Shown piece after piece: positions 27,287 to 34,830 of a DNA stretch of 64,000 nucleotides. Made by a program: the position numbers and the translations under genes. The stretch's first letter is position 1. The number at the start of each line of letters is the position of its first letter. Source of the DNA: JBEKOF01 sp049513975 (GTDB lineage Bacteria > Verrucomicrobiota > Verrucomicrobiia > Limisphaerales > Palsa-1400); NCBI GenBank assembly GCA_049513975.1, contig JBEKVM010000001.1:117734-181733 (forward strand), written 5' to 3'. The notes below the pieces were generated by a model. The model was not told the origin of the DNA, made no database searches, and saw only the letters and a list, made by a program, of their open reading frames with translations.

Positions 27287-27753
27287 TTAATTTGGCCCCC
27301 GCCGGCCTCTGGGAAAGTCATTCCTATTTTGCCATCTCTCGCGGCGGCCTCAAGGCGGATGCCGCCTCCCATGCCGCAAAAAACGTCAACTTAAAAATTA
27401 AGGGCCTGATCCGGCAAATCGTCTCCCATCCCCCCAACCTCAGCCCCTCTCTCCAACGATCTGCCAGGGTTCATCGCCCGTCTTTCTTTCTCGCACCGTG
27501 CCGTTCAGCAGGCTCAATTGCTAAACGGACTGCACGAACTACACCACTGTTCGCGTGTCAGAATCTTGCAAACTCAACCGTCAACCAGGCTCCGCGGAAA
27601 CCCAATAACAAACGCGTCAGGCGCAAAGCTCCGCACTTGCTGGCGCCCTCGTTCTTGCGCCAACTATGCACGCCCTTTGCCCTTGCGCCCTCTTAATCCG
27701 CCGTTGTTATTGCGACTGCTCTGTCTCCAGCCCTCGCGGCAACCGCCATCGAA
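27287..27753. other. 467-bp gap between nusG-like gene and sugar transferase
   Basis: I see no supportable gene here. A short open frame on the plus strand shows no coding character. On the minus strand, 7 nt beyond the nusG-like stop, GGCGGTTGCCGCG (27735-27747) loosely resembles the ops element used by RfaH (GGCGGTAGCGTG). That resemblance could be chance. Confidence 0.5.
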
Positions 27754-28317
27754 CTACGTTGCTGCTAATATAGGCAGGCGATCAGCCACCCGGTGATACA
27801 ACAATTTCAACGAGCTTCGATCCACTTCTGCCAAAGTTGGACGACCCAGGAAATCCAGCAGGATTTGTACCCTTCTCACCGCTGGTAATGCCCGAACCAC
27901 CATGGCCGAATAGCCAAGAAACGCTCCCTCCGCTATCAGCACCTCCGCCCCGGCCACCAATCCGTCCCCCACCGCCATCGGCTCCTCGGATTCAAAACAC
28001 TGCCGCAATTCCTCTATCGCCCCATCAGGCACAATCGGAATCCGCTCCCCAAAATGAACCAGACTGCTTATGCCGGCGATGTGACGGATGCTGTCCATGC
28101 TCTCCGCCAGCAGGCAGCGAACAAAAATATAGCACGGGAAAAGCGGCTCCACCACCCGGATGATGCCACGCTGGGTGGCCCGCTCCATCCGCAACCGGGG
28201 ATGAAACACCTCCAACCCCAGCTTCCTTTGCAGGTTCGCCGCCGCAATATGCTCGTGCTTCGGCTTGGTCCTCGCACAGTACCAGGATGACTCAATTGTT
28301 TGCATGCAGAAAATCAC
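27754..28317 (-). CDS. NusG/RfaH-like transcription antitermination protein heading the polysaccharide operon
   Basis: The protein has 187 residues. WYCARTKPKHEHIAAANLQ, EVFHPRLRMERATQRG and VVEPLFPCYIFVRCLLAES are the NGN domain of the RfaH/UpxY/LoaP group. The end holds a KOW-like segment (VGDGLVAGAEVLIAEGAFLG). Specialised NusG paralogs of this kind usually ride with RNA polymerase through one long surface-polysaccharide operon and stop Rho termination. Its position as the first gene before ~27 kb of same-strand genes fits. The start is uncertain: GTG 28317 has GGGGAAG upstream, ATG 28305 is four codons later. Confidence 0.88.
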   Translation of the reverse strand: MIFCMQTIESSWYCARTKPKHEHIAAANLQRKLGLEVFHPRLRMERATQRGIIRVVEPLFPCYIFVRCLLAESMDSIRHIAGISSLVHFGERIPIVPDGAIEELRQCFESEEPMAVGDGLVAGAEVLIAEGAFLGYSAMVVRALPAVRRVQILLDFLGRPTLAEVDRSSLKLLYHRVADRLPILAAT

Positions 28318-28558
28318 ACACGGCTTCCCCCGCCAGGCCCGCCTCGCCTTCCGTTTTCAGGGGGGCAGGGAGCCTGATCTTGCCAGTCAGGAATTTGCAA
28401 TACACTCCAGCCCATCGCCAGGGCGCGAGCCGGACAACCGCGATCTTGTCAGATTCTAAACGCATCGAGACAACAGCAATTCGGCAGTTAAAAACGGACG
28501 GCAAACCACCGCCGCTTGGGCCAATTCCGCCTCCACGGCGAAATTCAATCTTAGACAT
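28292..28558 (-). CDS. Possible small leader ORF (88 codons), unrecognised
   Basis: This open frame overlaps the start of the nusG-like gene and ends at 28292. Its later part (MRLESDKIAVVRLAPWRW, then LPAPLKTEGEAGLAGEAV) has a codon pattern like nearby genes, while the first 30 residues look poor. If real it may start at an internal ATG near 28465. The overlap would allow coupling with the antiterminator. No family is recognised. It may be chance. Confidence 0.25.
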   Translation of the reverse strand: MSKIEFRRGGGIGPSGGGLPSVFNCRIAVVSMRLESDKIAVVRLAPWRWAGVYCKFLTGKIRLPAPLKTEGEAGLAGEAVCDFLHANN

Positions 28559-28584
28559 ACCTCTGAACTACACTTATTGTCAAG
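28554..28584 (-). promoter_or_regulatory. Candidate promoter of the polysaccharide operon
   Basis: On the minus strand a perfect TTGACA (28584-28579) is followed after 19 nt by TATGTC (28559-28554), a weak -10 at slightly long spacing. Transcripts would begin about 230 nt before the nusG-like gene, leaving a long leader. Confidence 0.35.
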
Positions 28585-28946
28585 ACATTCCATGTGACAA
28601 AATGGTGCCGAAATGTTTACTGAACCATATTATTAACATCTCCCGCCAAAAGTGCAAGCTCAAAGTGGGATTTTGTGGGATGGACTGGGATTTGCCTTAA
28701 AGCGCCATTTCCCATTCCTTGGGCCAGTTACTTGGGGTGGGGACATCATGCCTACAGGAAGAACAGTCATATGTCCCTTTCGATTAAACACTTGCGCATT
28801 TTTGAGAGCCGACCCGCAACTTCCTCCCACCGCTGATTCCTTCCCCCCCCTCCCCTTTCCACCCTTTTCCCTCCTTTTCCTCTCTTTTTCCCATTTCCCC
28901 CTCATTTCCCCCTTTTCCCCCCTCCAGATTTTCCTGAAATTGCGTA

Positions 28947-28975
28947 TTGACCCAGCCCCCCGCCATTGCTACTCT
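28947..28975 (+). promoter_or_regulatory. Candidate promoter of ilvNC
   Basis: TTGACC (28947-28952) and TACTCT (28970-28975) are spaced by 17 nt, a fair sigma-70 match. The leader to ilvN would be about 155 nt. A second possible -35, TTGACA at 29005, has no good -10. Confidence 0.35.
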
Positions 28976-29137
28976 GCGTCCCATGAAATATCGGGCCGGT
29001 TTGTTGACAGTGGTTCGCATCGTCGTCATTGACTGAAGCGGCCAGAGGCATGGTTCTGGCTCACAGGCCGCCCGCCGTTCATCCAGGGACGCGGGGTTTT
29101 AAGTCCCGGAACCCAAACACAGAACACGCGCCACATT

Positions 29138-29626
29138 ATGCGTCATACAATATCCGTGCTGGTGGAGAACAAATTCGGCGTCCTCACGCGCGTCGCCGGC
29201 CTTTTCAGCGGCCGCGGCTACAACATCGAATCCCTCAACGTCGCCCCCACCCAGCAAGCCGCCACCTCGCGCATGACCATCGTCACCAGCGGGGATGACG
29301 CCACCCTCGATCAAATCGTCAAACAGCTCAACAAACTGGTCAACGTGCTGGATGTCATCAATTTCGGGGAGGATGATTTTATTGACCGGGAACTGGTTTT
29401 GGTGCGCATCTCGGTGGACGCCAAGTCCCGCGCCGAAATCATGCAGATGACCGATATCTTCCGGGCCAAAATCGTGGACGTGCAGCCCCGCAGCCTCACC
29501 ATCGAAATTACCGGCAACGAGAGCAAAGTGGAAAAATTTCTTGTCCTTATGCAGACCTTTGGCGTGGAAGAACTGACCCGCACCGGGAAAATCGCCCTGG
29601 CCCGCAAACCATCGCCCCCGCAGTAA
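29138..29626 (+). CDS. ilvN: Acetolactate synthase small (regulatory) subunit
   Basis: The 162-residue protein begins MRHTISVLVENKFGVLTRVAGLFSGRGYNIESLN in family fashion (the ACT domain), with TIVTSGDDATLDQIVKQLNK and a C-terminal domain (IFRAKIVDVQPRSLTIEITG). It binds branched-chain amino acids and controls the catalytic subunit of acetohydroxyacid synthase, the first shared step of valine, leucine and isoleucine synthesis. The catalytic-subunit gene ilvB is not adjacent, which is unusual. ilvC follows 34 bp downstream. Confidence 0.96.
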   Translation: MRHTISVLVENKFGVLTRVAGLFSGRGYNIESLNVAPTQQAATSRMTIVTSGDDATLDQIVKQLNKLVNVLDVINFGEDDFIDRELVLVRISVDAKSRAEIMQMTDIFRAKIVDVQPRSLTIEITGNESKVEKFLVLMQTFGVEELTRTGKIALARKPSPPQ

Positions 29627-29660
29627 TTCACCGTTCACTACTCAACATTCCCCATTGATT

Positions 29661-30686
29661 ATGCCTGCCAAAGTTTACACGGACAAAGACGCCGACCTGA
29701 AACACCTGCAAAACAAAACCCTGGCCGTCCTGGGCTTCGGCTCCCAGGGCCACGCCCACGCCTTGAACCTCAAGGACAGCGGCTGCAATGTCATCATCGG
29801 CCTGTATGAGGGAAGCAAATCCATTCCCGTGGCCCAGTCCAAGGGTTTTGAAGTGGTGGGCACGGGCGAAGCCGTGCGCCGCGCCGACGTCATTTTTGTG
29901 GCGATCCCCGACACCAAACAGGCCAGAGTTTACCAAAAGGACATCGCGCCCAACCTGGCCCCGGGCAAAACACTTTTGTTCTCGCACGGTTTTTCCATTC
30001 ATTTCAAGACCGTGGTCCCGCCGCCTGGCGTCAACGTCATCCTCGTTGCTCCCAAAGGGCCGGGCCACATCGTGCGCCGCCAGTATTTGGAAGGCAAAGG
30101 CGTGCCCTCGCTCATCGGCATTTACCAGGACCCGGGCAAAAACTCCAAGGCCGTCGCGCTGGCCTGGGCCAAAGGCATTGGCGCCACCCGCGCCGGCGTC
30201 CTCCAGACCACCTTCCAGGAGGAAACCGAAACCGATCTGTTCGGTGAACAAACCGTCCTGTGCGGCGGCACCTCCGCGCTCATTCAGGCCGGCTTCGAGA
30301 CCCTGGTCGAAGCCGGCTACCAGCCCGAGATGGCCTATTTTGAATGCCTGCACGAATTGAAATTGATCGTGGACCTGATGAACGAAGCTGGCATCAGCGG
30401 CATGCGCTTCTCCGTCTCCGAGACCGCCAAATGGGGCGACGTCAGCGTCGGCCCGAAAATCATTGATGCCTCGGTCAAAAAGCGCATGAAGGCCGCCCTT
30501 AAGGACATCCAGTCCGGCAAATTCGCCAAAGGCTGGATCAACGAATACAACAGCGGCTACAAAAACTACAACCGCCTCCTCAAAGCCGGCGAAAATCATC
30601 CCGTCGAAAAAGTGGGCCGGCGCCTGCGCGCCTTGATGCCCTGGATGAAGAAACACTCCGTCAAAGGCGTCCAGGCGGCCTATTGA
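29661..30686 (+). CDS. ilvC: Ketol-acid reductoisomerase (NADP+), class I
   Basis: From ATG 29661 the enzyme has 341 residues, the usual size of class I. VLGFGSQGHAHALNLKDSG is the NADPH-binding loop, and LLFSHGFSIHF, PKGPGHIVRRQY and ETETDLFGEQTVLCGG carry the metal and substrate sites. It converts acetolactate or acetohydroxybutyrate to the dihydroxy acid in branched-chain amino-acid synthesis. TTG 29655 in frame is a less likely start. The gene ends just before a double-hairpin repeat that separates it from the convergent zincin gene. Confidence 0.97.
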   Translation: MPAKVYTDKDADLKHLQNKTLAVLGFGSQGHAHALNLKDSGCNVIIGLYEGSKSIPVAQSKGFEVVGTGEAVRRADVIFVAIPDTKQARVYQKDIAPNLAPGKTLLFSHGFSIHFKTVVPPPGVNVILVAPKGPGHIVRRQYLEGKGVPSLIGIYQDPGKNSKAVALAWAKGIGATRAGVLQTTFQEETETDLFGEQTVLCGGTSALIQAGFETLVEAGYQPEMAYFECLHELKLIVDLMNEAGISGMRFSVSETAKWGDVSVGPKIIDASVKKRMKAALKDIQSGKFAKGWINEYNSGYKNYNRLLKAGENHPVEKVGRRLRALMPWMKKHSVKGVQAAY

Positions 30687-30715
30687 ACTTCCGCCGTGAT
30701 GCTTCAGTCTTGGCT

Positions 30716-30809
30716 GGTAGGGCGGGCAGTCCTCTGCCCGCCGCACGACGGTTCTGTGACGCTGGTTCCTCTGCCAACGCCCGGCGGGCAGGGGACTGCC
30801 CGCCCTACC
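30716..30809. repeat. BIME-like double-hairpin repeat between convergent genes
   Basis: A perfect 16-bp outer inverted repeat (GGTAGGGCGGGCAGTC and its complement) spans 94 bp. Each arm is itself a hairpin: GGCGGGCAG TCCT CTGCCCGCC and GGCGGGCAG GGGA CTGCCCGCC. It lies between the ends of ilvC and the minus-strand zincin gene, where it may act as a bidirectional transcription barrier. REP-type repeats of this design are often spread by RAYT transposases; none is in the window. Confidence 0.8.
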
Positions 30810-30850
30810 CTTCCCGGCGCGCCCATGACTGACGCCTTGCCTTCCGCCAG

Positions 30851-32038
30851 CTAGTTATCCCATTTGAAGGCGGTGAGCACCCCGTCTTTGAAATCCAAAT
30901 CGGCGATGGCAGCGTCGCCATAACTGGCATGGTGGAAACTGACCCGGACGCTGACATTGGCCGGCGCATCGCCGGGAGCGGTGTTGTTCGTTGTGGCATT
31001 GTCCGGTTGGGGTGAATTCCGCGAAACGACGACCCAGCCATTCTTGCCCGCATCTCCCAGCGCGGTCATTCCAGCATCGGTCAACAGGTCGCTGAGTTTG
31101 GTTTCGCCCACTTTGTATGAATTGAGGCGGCCCACCACTCTCCCGGCAGCGCTGCGGTTGCCTCCCACCTCGCCCACGCGTTGGGAACGGCGTCCGCTGC
31201 GGGGTTCCAGGCTTGGGATTTCCATTTTGCCGCTGTAAAATTCATCGAAGAGGGCGAAGGCCTCCGGGTCATACTTCTTGAGGCCCTCGGTGCCGGGTTC
31301 CGGCCGGGTGCCGCGCAGACCGCCCAGGCTGCCATGCGAATTAAAATACCACATGGTCAATTCCGCAAAGTATTCATTGGGGTTGGACCCGGCGTAGGAA
31401 CCCAGCCAAAGCCCTTTGTCCTTTGAGATCTGGGCTTGCGCGTCGAACTTGGCGCGGATTTCCCGGCCCATGCCGTAGCCTTCGATGTTGTGGGCGAATT
31501 CGTGCAGGCAAATATCGCTGCCCCGATAGCGGTCGGTGGGAAGATTGAGCAGGTTCTCTTCCCCGCAGGAAGTGATCAATCCGCCCATGCCGCGGGTGCG
31601 GCGGTCGCGGGTCGCGCCGTTGTAGGTGGGTTCGTAGAGGGGGACATGCTTGTCCTGCCGCCATTCGGGCAGATCGGTGGTGACCTGGTTGCGTCCGATG
31701 ATGTGCAACTCGCCGCCGGCGGCGGCGATGTTGCTGACCGCCATCGGGATGCGGGCCGTCTCCAACGCCATGCGGTCGTAGGCGCGGTACATCGCGTCGT
31801 CCACCACGACCGCCGGGGCTTTGATCAGAATGCCGTTGAAAGAAAGGACCTTGGTGAAGAAACCATTCCCCGGCGGATCAATCGCCTCGATTTTTGGGTA
31901 GGCCGACGCCGGCTTGTTGGTTTCATCGGCGGCGTGGAGGCTGCAGGCCAGTCCGCCGGCCAGCAGGATGGCGAGGGCCGGCACGGCGGACCGCGCGACG
32001 TGGCCGGACGAAACAGGTGTCGTTTTCATAAGGCGCAT
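30851..32038 (-). CDS. Secreted zincin-like (HExxH) protein
   Basis: The 395-residue product has a signal peptide (AVPALAILLAGGLACSLHA, cleavage near residue 36). The core domain contains LHEFAHNIEG with HEFAH at 179-183, and NEYFAELTMWYF with a likely third ligand E226. This HExxH...E layout and the preceding MGGLITSCGEENLL resemble the anthrax lethal factor/ATLF-like fold seen in secreted proteins of planctomycetes and verrucomicrobia. A C-terminal region (SVRVSFHHASYGDAAIADLD) may be a small beta domain. Protease activity is inferred only from the motif. ATG 32029 is an alternative start. Confidence 0.68.
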   Translation of the reverse strand: MRLMKTTPVSSGHVARSAVPALAILLAGGLACSLHAADETNKPASAYPKIEAIDPPGNGFFTKVLSFNGILIKAPAVVVDDAMYRAYDRMALETARIPMAVSNIAAAGGELHIIGRNQVTTDLPEWRQDKHVPLYEPTYNGATRDRRTRGMGGLITSCGEENLLNLPTDRYRGSDICLHEFAHNIEGYGMGREIRAKFDAQAQISKDKGLWLGSYAGSNPNEYFAELTMWYFNSHGSLGGLRGTRPEPGTEGLKKYDPEAFALFDEFYSGKMEIPSLEPRSGRRSQRVGEVGGNRSAAGRVVGRLNSYKVGETKLSDLLTDAGMTALGDAGKNGWVVVSRNSPQPDNATTNNTAPGDAPANVSVRVSFHHASYGDAAIADLDFKDGVLTAFKWDN

Positions 32039-32052
32039 GGAGCGGGTATTTG

Positions 32053-32070
32053 GTAGTGTCCCAATTTGGA
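32053..32070 (+). repeat. Left terminal inverted repeat of IS1-like element
   Basis: GTAGTGTCCCAATTTGGA, 17 of 18 matching the right end. It lies 58 bp beyond the toxin gene's stop. Confidence 0.8.
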
Positions 32071-32127
32071 ATATTTCAGCTTTTTAAGGCACTTGGCATG
32101 GAAATTGATTTCAGCCTAACCTTTTCC

Positions 32128-32610
32128 TTAACTGTGCAAATCGAATTTCACCTTTTCGTCGGCGAGCATTTGAAAGGGGTTCATCCAAGGAACGTCCATC
32201 GCTTTGCAGGCATTGGGGATTTTGACCTGTATCCCGCTTGCCGCAATTTCCGTTGTGACAACAGTGTGCTTATGCGCGTGTGCGTAACTCACCAAAATAA
32301 AATCTGCATCCCCAAAGAATTTAGCCTGTGCTGCTTCGGTATAATTTTCCAAAACCCAAGTGCTTAAAAGTTTTTGACTCGCGTAAGTTTCCTCATCATT
32401 CGCATTCACAAACATTTTACATCGTGTCTTACACCACAATGATAGCCTGTCCTGCCTTCCCATTAGCTCGTCTCGAACTTGTTTCACGCTTAGTATCAGA
32501 CCTTTTTCACAAGCGTAATCAAGCCATTCCCAAAAACCTGGACAAAGATTAAATCCATAGTAATGGTTCTTTGCTTCAATAAAAACGTTGCTGTCTAATA
32601 AATAGGCCAT
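32128..32610 (-). CDS. DUF4411 PIN-domain toxin
   Basis: The product has 160 residues and begins MAYLLDSNVFIEAKNHYYG, the PIN-like opening with an acidic residue (D6) in the metal site. LSVKQVRDEL, GDADFILVSYAHAHKHTVVT and the last KIPNACKAMDVPWMNPFQML match the DUF4411 family. Such proteins are toxins paired with XRE-ImmA/IrrE antitoxins and are thought to be RNases. It starts 16 bp inside the end of the antitoxin gene, as is usual for the pair. It is distinctly AT-rich compared with host genes. Confidence 0.88.
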   Translation of the reverse strand: MAYLLDSNVFIEAKNHYYGFNLCPGFWEWLDYACEKGLILSVKQVRDELMGRQDRLSLWCKTRCKMFVNANDEETYASQKLLSTWVLENYTEAAQAKFFGDADFILVSYAHAHKHTVVTTEIAASGIQVKIPNACKAMDVPWMNPFQMLADEKVKFDLHS

Positions 32611-33755
32611 TCCATTCCCCCTTGCAGTGCTTTGGCATATTTGTTGAATGTTGCTTCCTTCTTTATACCCAAAAATTGCATTGCGTCGCGCTGCATTGTC
32701 CGACCCGCAATCACTTCCTGAATGATTGTTATCGAAAAACGCCTGCTATGTTTATATGCCTCATTCTGATAGTATGACCCACCAGCCGCTTTTTGTGCTG
32801 AGGCGGCAACCATTTTGTAATAGGCATTGAACTTCTCCTCTGTAAGCAGGCCAGCATCACGGGCGCGCCTTGCGACCACGATTCGGCTGATCTTATATTG
32901 ATAGGACAATCGGTCAATTTCAGTAATATCATTTCTCTTTCCATGCCATGAAACATGGAGTTCTTCCAATGGCAACAGAACTTCCGCCGCCACACTATTG
33001 CAATACTTTTCAATCGTACTGCCGGTGGAATAGGTTTTCTCGGTATTTGAAACGCCAGTTTCGCCAATCCAAATATGTGCGATTTCGTGAGCAATCGTGA
33101 ATATCTGCGCCGCTAAAGCATCAGCCCCGTTTATGAAAATCAGCGGGGCATATTCATCAAACAGCGCGAATCCTCGAAATTCATCCACTAATAATGTGCG
33201 GCTGGTGCTCGTACCGGCATATCCTGATCGCAAAACAAGAATCCCATAATCCTCTGCCGCCTCAATTGTGTATCTGACTGTCTCGTCCCACTTGGTTGTT
33301 TTTTGTGCTAACGCAGGACCAATATTTAGGGTTCTCCTAATGTCTTCAGCGGTCTCTTTTGTGGGGTTTTGCATGGAAGATTTACCAATAAACGGTAATG
33401 GCTTCTTGCCGTTGGAAATCAGATATTCTCGATACCAACTTTGTTTGAGTTGCGCACTGTAAATAACGTCCAAGAGGTCGTTGCTTGGTGTTGACGAAAG
33501 CGTGTCGTCAACATGGCGAAAGTCGGCAATTGGCAGGCTCGGTTGCGGGGGTTCTGTGAGAAATAGAAATCCGAATGGCGTGCGCGTTGTTTCAGCCAAT
33601 TTTTCCACCACAGAAAACGGAATGGAGCCGGTCTTTTCCCACTTCTCCACAATGCTTAATTGAACTCCAATACGGTCAGCTAACGTGGCCTCAGAAAGGC
33701 CCGCCTTGCTGCGCGCCCAGCGCAAAACATCTGGATTGAGTGTTGCTTCGCTCAT
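32595..33755 (-). CDS. XRE-family regulator with ImmA/IrrE metallopeptidase domain (antitoxin)
   Basis: The protein has 386 residues. An N-terminal helix-turn-helix (LRWARSKAGLSEATLADRIG, then VEKWEKTGSIPF) is followed by a metallopeptidase domain with IAHEIAHIWIG (HEIAH at 223-227) and AAEVLLPLEELHV, the usual IrrE third-ligand region. This XRE-COG2856 architecture pairs with DUF4411 toxins in a known type II TA class. It likely binds the operon's own promoter and may be degraded or act as a protease under stress. Its ATG overlaps the stop of the small upstream gene as ATGA. Confidence 0.9.
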   Translation of the reverse strand: MSEATLNPDVLRWARSKAGLSEATLADRIGVQLSIVEKWEKTGSIPFSVVEKLAETTRTPFGFLFLTEPPQPSLPIADFRHVDDTLSSTPSNDLLDVIYSAQLKQSWYREYLISNGKKPLPFIGKSSMQNPTKETAEDIRRTLNIGPALAQKTTKWDETVRYTIEAAEDYGILVLRSGYAGTSTSRTLLVDEFRGFALFDEYAPLIFINGADALAAQIFTIAHEIAHIWIGETGVSNTEKTYSTGSTIEKYCNSVAAEVLLPLEELHVSWHGKRNDITEIDRLSYQYKISRIVVARRARDAGLLTEEKFNAYYKMVAASAQKAAGGSYYQNEAYKHSRRFSITIIQEVIAGRTMQRDAMQFLGIKKEATFNKYAKALQGGMEWPIY

Positions 33756-33991
33756 ATTGCAGCTTTCGTTGTGGGAAGGCTGCCGATAGTTTTAACGTAG
33801 TCAGAAATCAGCCCGTCCACAAGCCAAGATGGCTTGCGTAGCGGGTTCTCGGTCCAATGTCTGACGGCAGCATTCCATATTTTTGAATCCACAGAAACAC
33901 AAATTTTCGTCTTTTTTCCGCTCCCTTTGGGCCTTCCCGCTCGCTCCCGTTTCCCGCCCCGTTTACTTTTTTCCGTTGTTTTCGTTGACAT
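33752..33991 (-). CDS. Small basic protein heading the TA operon
   Basis: From ATG 33991 this encodes 79 residues. The start (STKTTEKSKRGGKRERAGR) contains RAGRPKGSGKK, a motif like AT-hook or the N-terminal arms seen before ribbon-helix-helix domains; KICVSVDSKIWNAAVRHW and PSWLVDGLISDYVKTI follow as a possible strand and two helices. It could be a DNA-binding third component of the TA system. Translation is coupled to the antitoxin gene (ATGA overlap). It lies 47 bp from the divergent transposase start, so both share one promoter region. Confidence 0.65.
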   Translation of the reverse strand: MSTKTTEKSKRGGKRERAGRPKGSGKKTKICVSVDSKIWNAAVRHWTENPLRKPSWLVDGLISDYVKTIGSLPTTKAAI

Positions 33992-34038
33992 ACTGTGTGA
34001 ATAAAGTAGTACAAATATTAAAGAAAGCAAGAAACATT
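33992..34038. promoter_or_regulatory. Shared divergent promoter region of TA operon and transposase
   Basis: Only 47 bp separate the two opposite start codons. The stretch is very AT-rich (ACTGTGTGAATAAAGTAGT and further A-runs). An AAAGAAAG-type purine stretch precedes the transposase ATG. No clear operator palindrome is seen. Confidence 0.4.
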
Positions 34039-34812
34039 ATGGCAAACGAATTAAAAACAGAGTCTAAGGTGCAGGCGGTGAGCCTACTTTGCGAAGGAAG
34101 TAGCATCCGCTCCATTGAACGAATGACGGCCATTCACCGCGACACGATTATGCGCTTGGGCGTGAGGATGGGCCAGGCGTGTGCGAAGATCATGGACACG
34201 AAAATGCGCGGGCTGAATTCCGCCCATATTGAGGTTGACGAGATATGGGGTTTCATCGGGGCTAAGCGCAAGAACGCTGACCGGGCCGGGGTCTATGGGG
34301 ATGTCTGGACGTTCATTGCGATTGACGCGGACACGAAGGTCATCCCCTCTTTCGTGGTTGGAAAGCGGGATTCTTACCACGCCAACGCATTCATCGCCGA
34401 TCTCGCCACACGGATGCAAAAGCGCATTCAAGTTTCTTCCGACTCCCTCTCCGCATATTCCGATGCGATGGAAAGAGGCTTTGACTCTGAGGTGGATTAC
34501 GGCCAGATTTCAAAAACCTACTCCGTCGTTAATCTCAATAAGGATGCCGCCAGCCGATACAGCCCGGCATAGGTTGTCAGCACGGAAAAGACGGTCATTT
34601 CTGGAATGCCGGACATTTCCCGCATTTGCACGTCGCAAGTTGAAAAGCAGAACCATACGCTGCGGATGCACTGCCGCCGGTTGATCAGGCTCACGAACGC
34701 ATTCAGCAAAAAACTGGAAAATTTTAAAGCTGCGGTCGCGCTCAACTTCGCGTATTATACCCGGATGTCAGAAGCCGTAATCGGGAATGGGGTGGACGAT
34801 ATTGTCCTTTAA
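34039..34812 (+). pseudogene. IS1-family transposase, broken by an in-frame amber codon
   Basis: Translation from ATG 34039 gives an IS1-type transposase: a helix-turn-helix start (SKVQAVSLLCEGSSIRSIER), then HIEVDEIWGFIGAKRKN (first catalytic Asp), GDVWTFIAIDADTKVIPSF, and VSSDSLSAYSDAM (second Asp). A TAG at 34570-34572 ends it at residue 177. The same frame continues with QVEKQNHTLRMHCRRLIRLT (catalytic Glu) to TAA at 34812. The end is shorter than usual: the YNFVRxHxTLRxTPAM segment is missing, which suggests a small deletion as well. Without readthrough the DDE triad is split, so the element should be immobile by itself. Confidence 0.87.
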
Positions 34813-34830
34813 TCCAAATTAGGACACTAC
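34813..34830 (-). repeat. Right terminal inverted repeat of IS1-like element
   Basis: Read on the minus strand it is GTAGTGTCCTAATTTGGA, directly after the transposase stop. Confidence 0.8.

Larger units (their letters stand above)
28318..29137. other. Divergent intergenic region between polysaccharide operon and ilvN
   Basis: The 820-bp region separates two divergent transcription units. It holds the leader and probable promoter of the polysaccharide operon, an 89-nt almost pure pyrimidine tract (28837-28925), a candidate ilv promoter (28947-28975), and an inverted pair GGTTCTG/CGGAACC at 29052-29058 and 29107-29113 in the ilvN leader. Apart from the small ORF at 28292-28558, no gene is evident. 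Confidence 0.6.

Noticed and set aside
27292..27696. 134-codon plus-strand ORF
   Set aside because: Proline/arginine-rich, no start signal, no similarity; lies in the leader side of the opposite operon.
29052..29113. tRNA-like fold in the ilvN leader
   Set aside because: Only the acceptor-like pairing GGTTCTG/CGGAACC fits; 62 nt is too short and no D or anticodon arm can be drawn.
29628..30746. 372-codon open frame antisense to ilvC
   Set aside because: Shadow of the conserved ilvC frame; no start context and no motifs.
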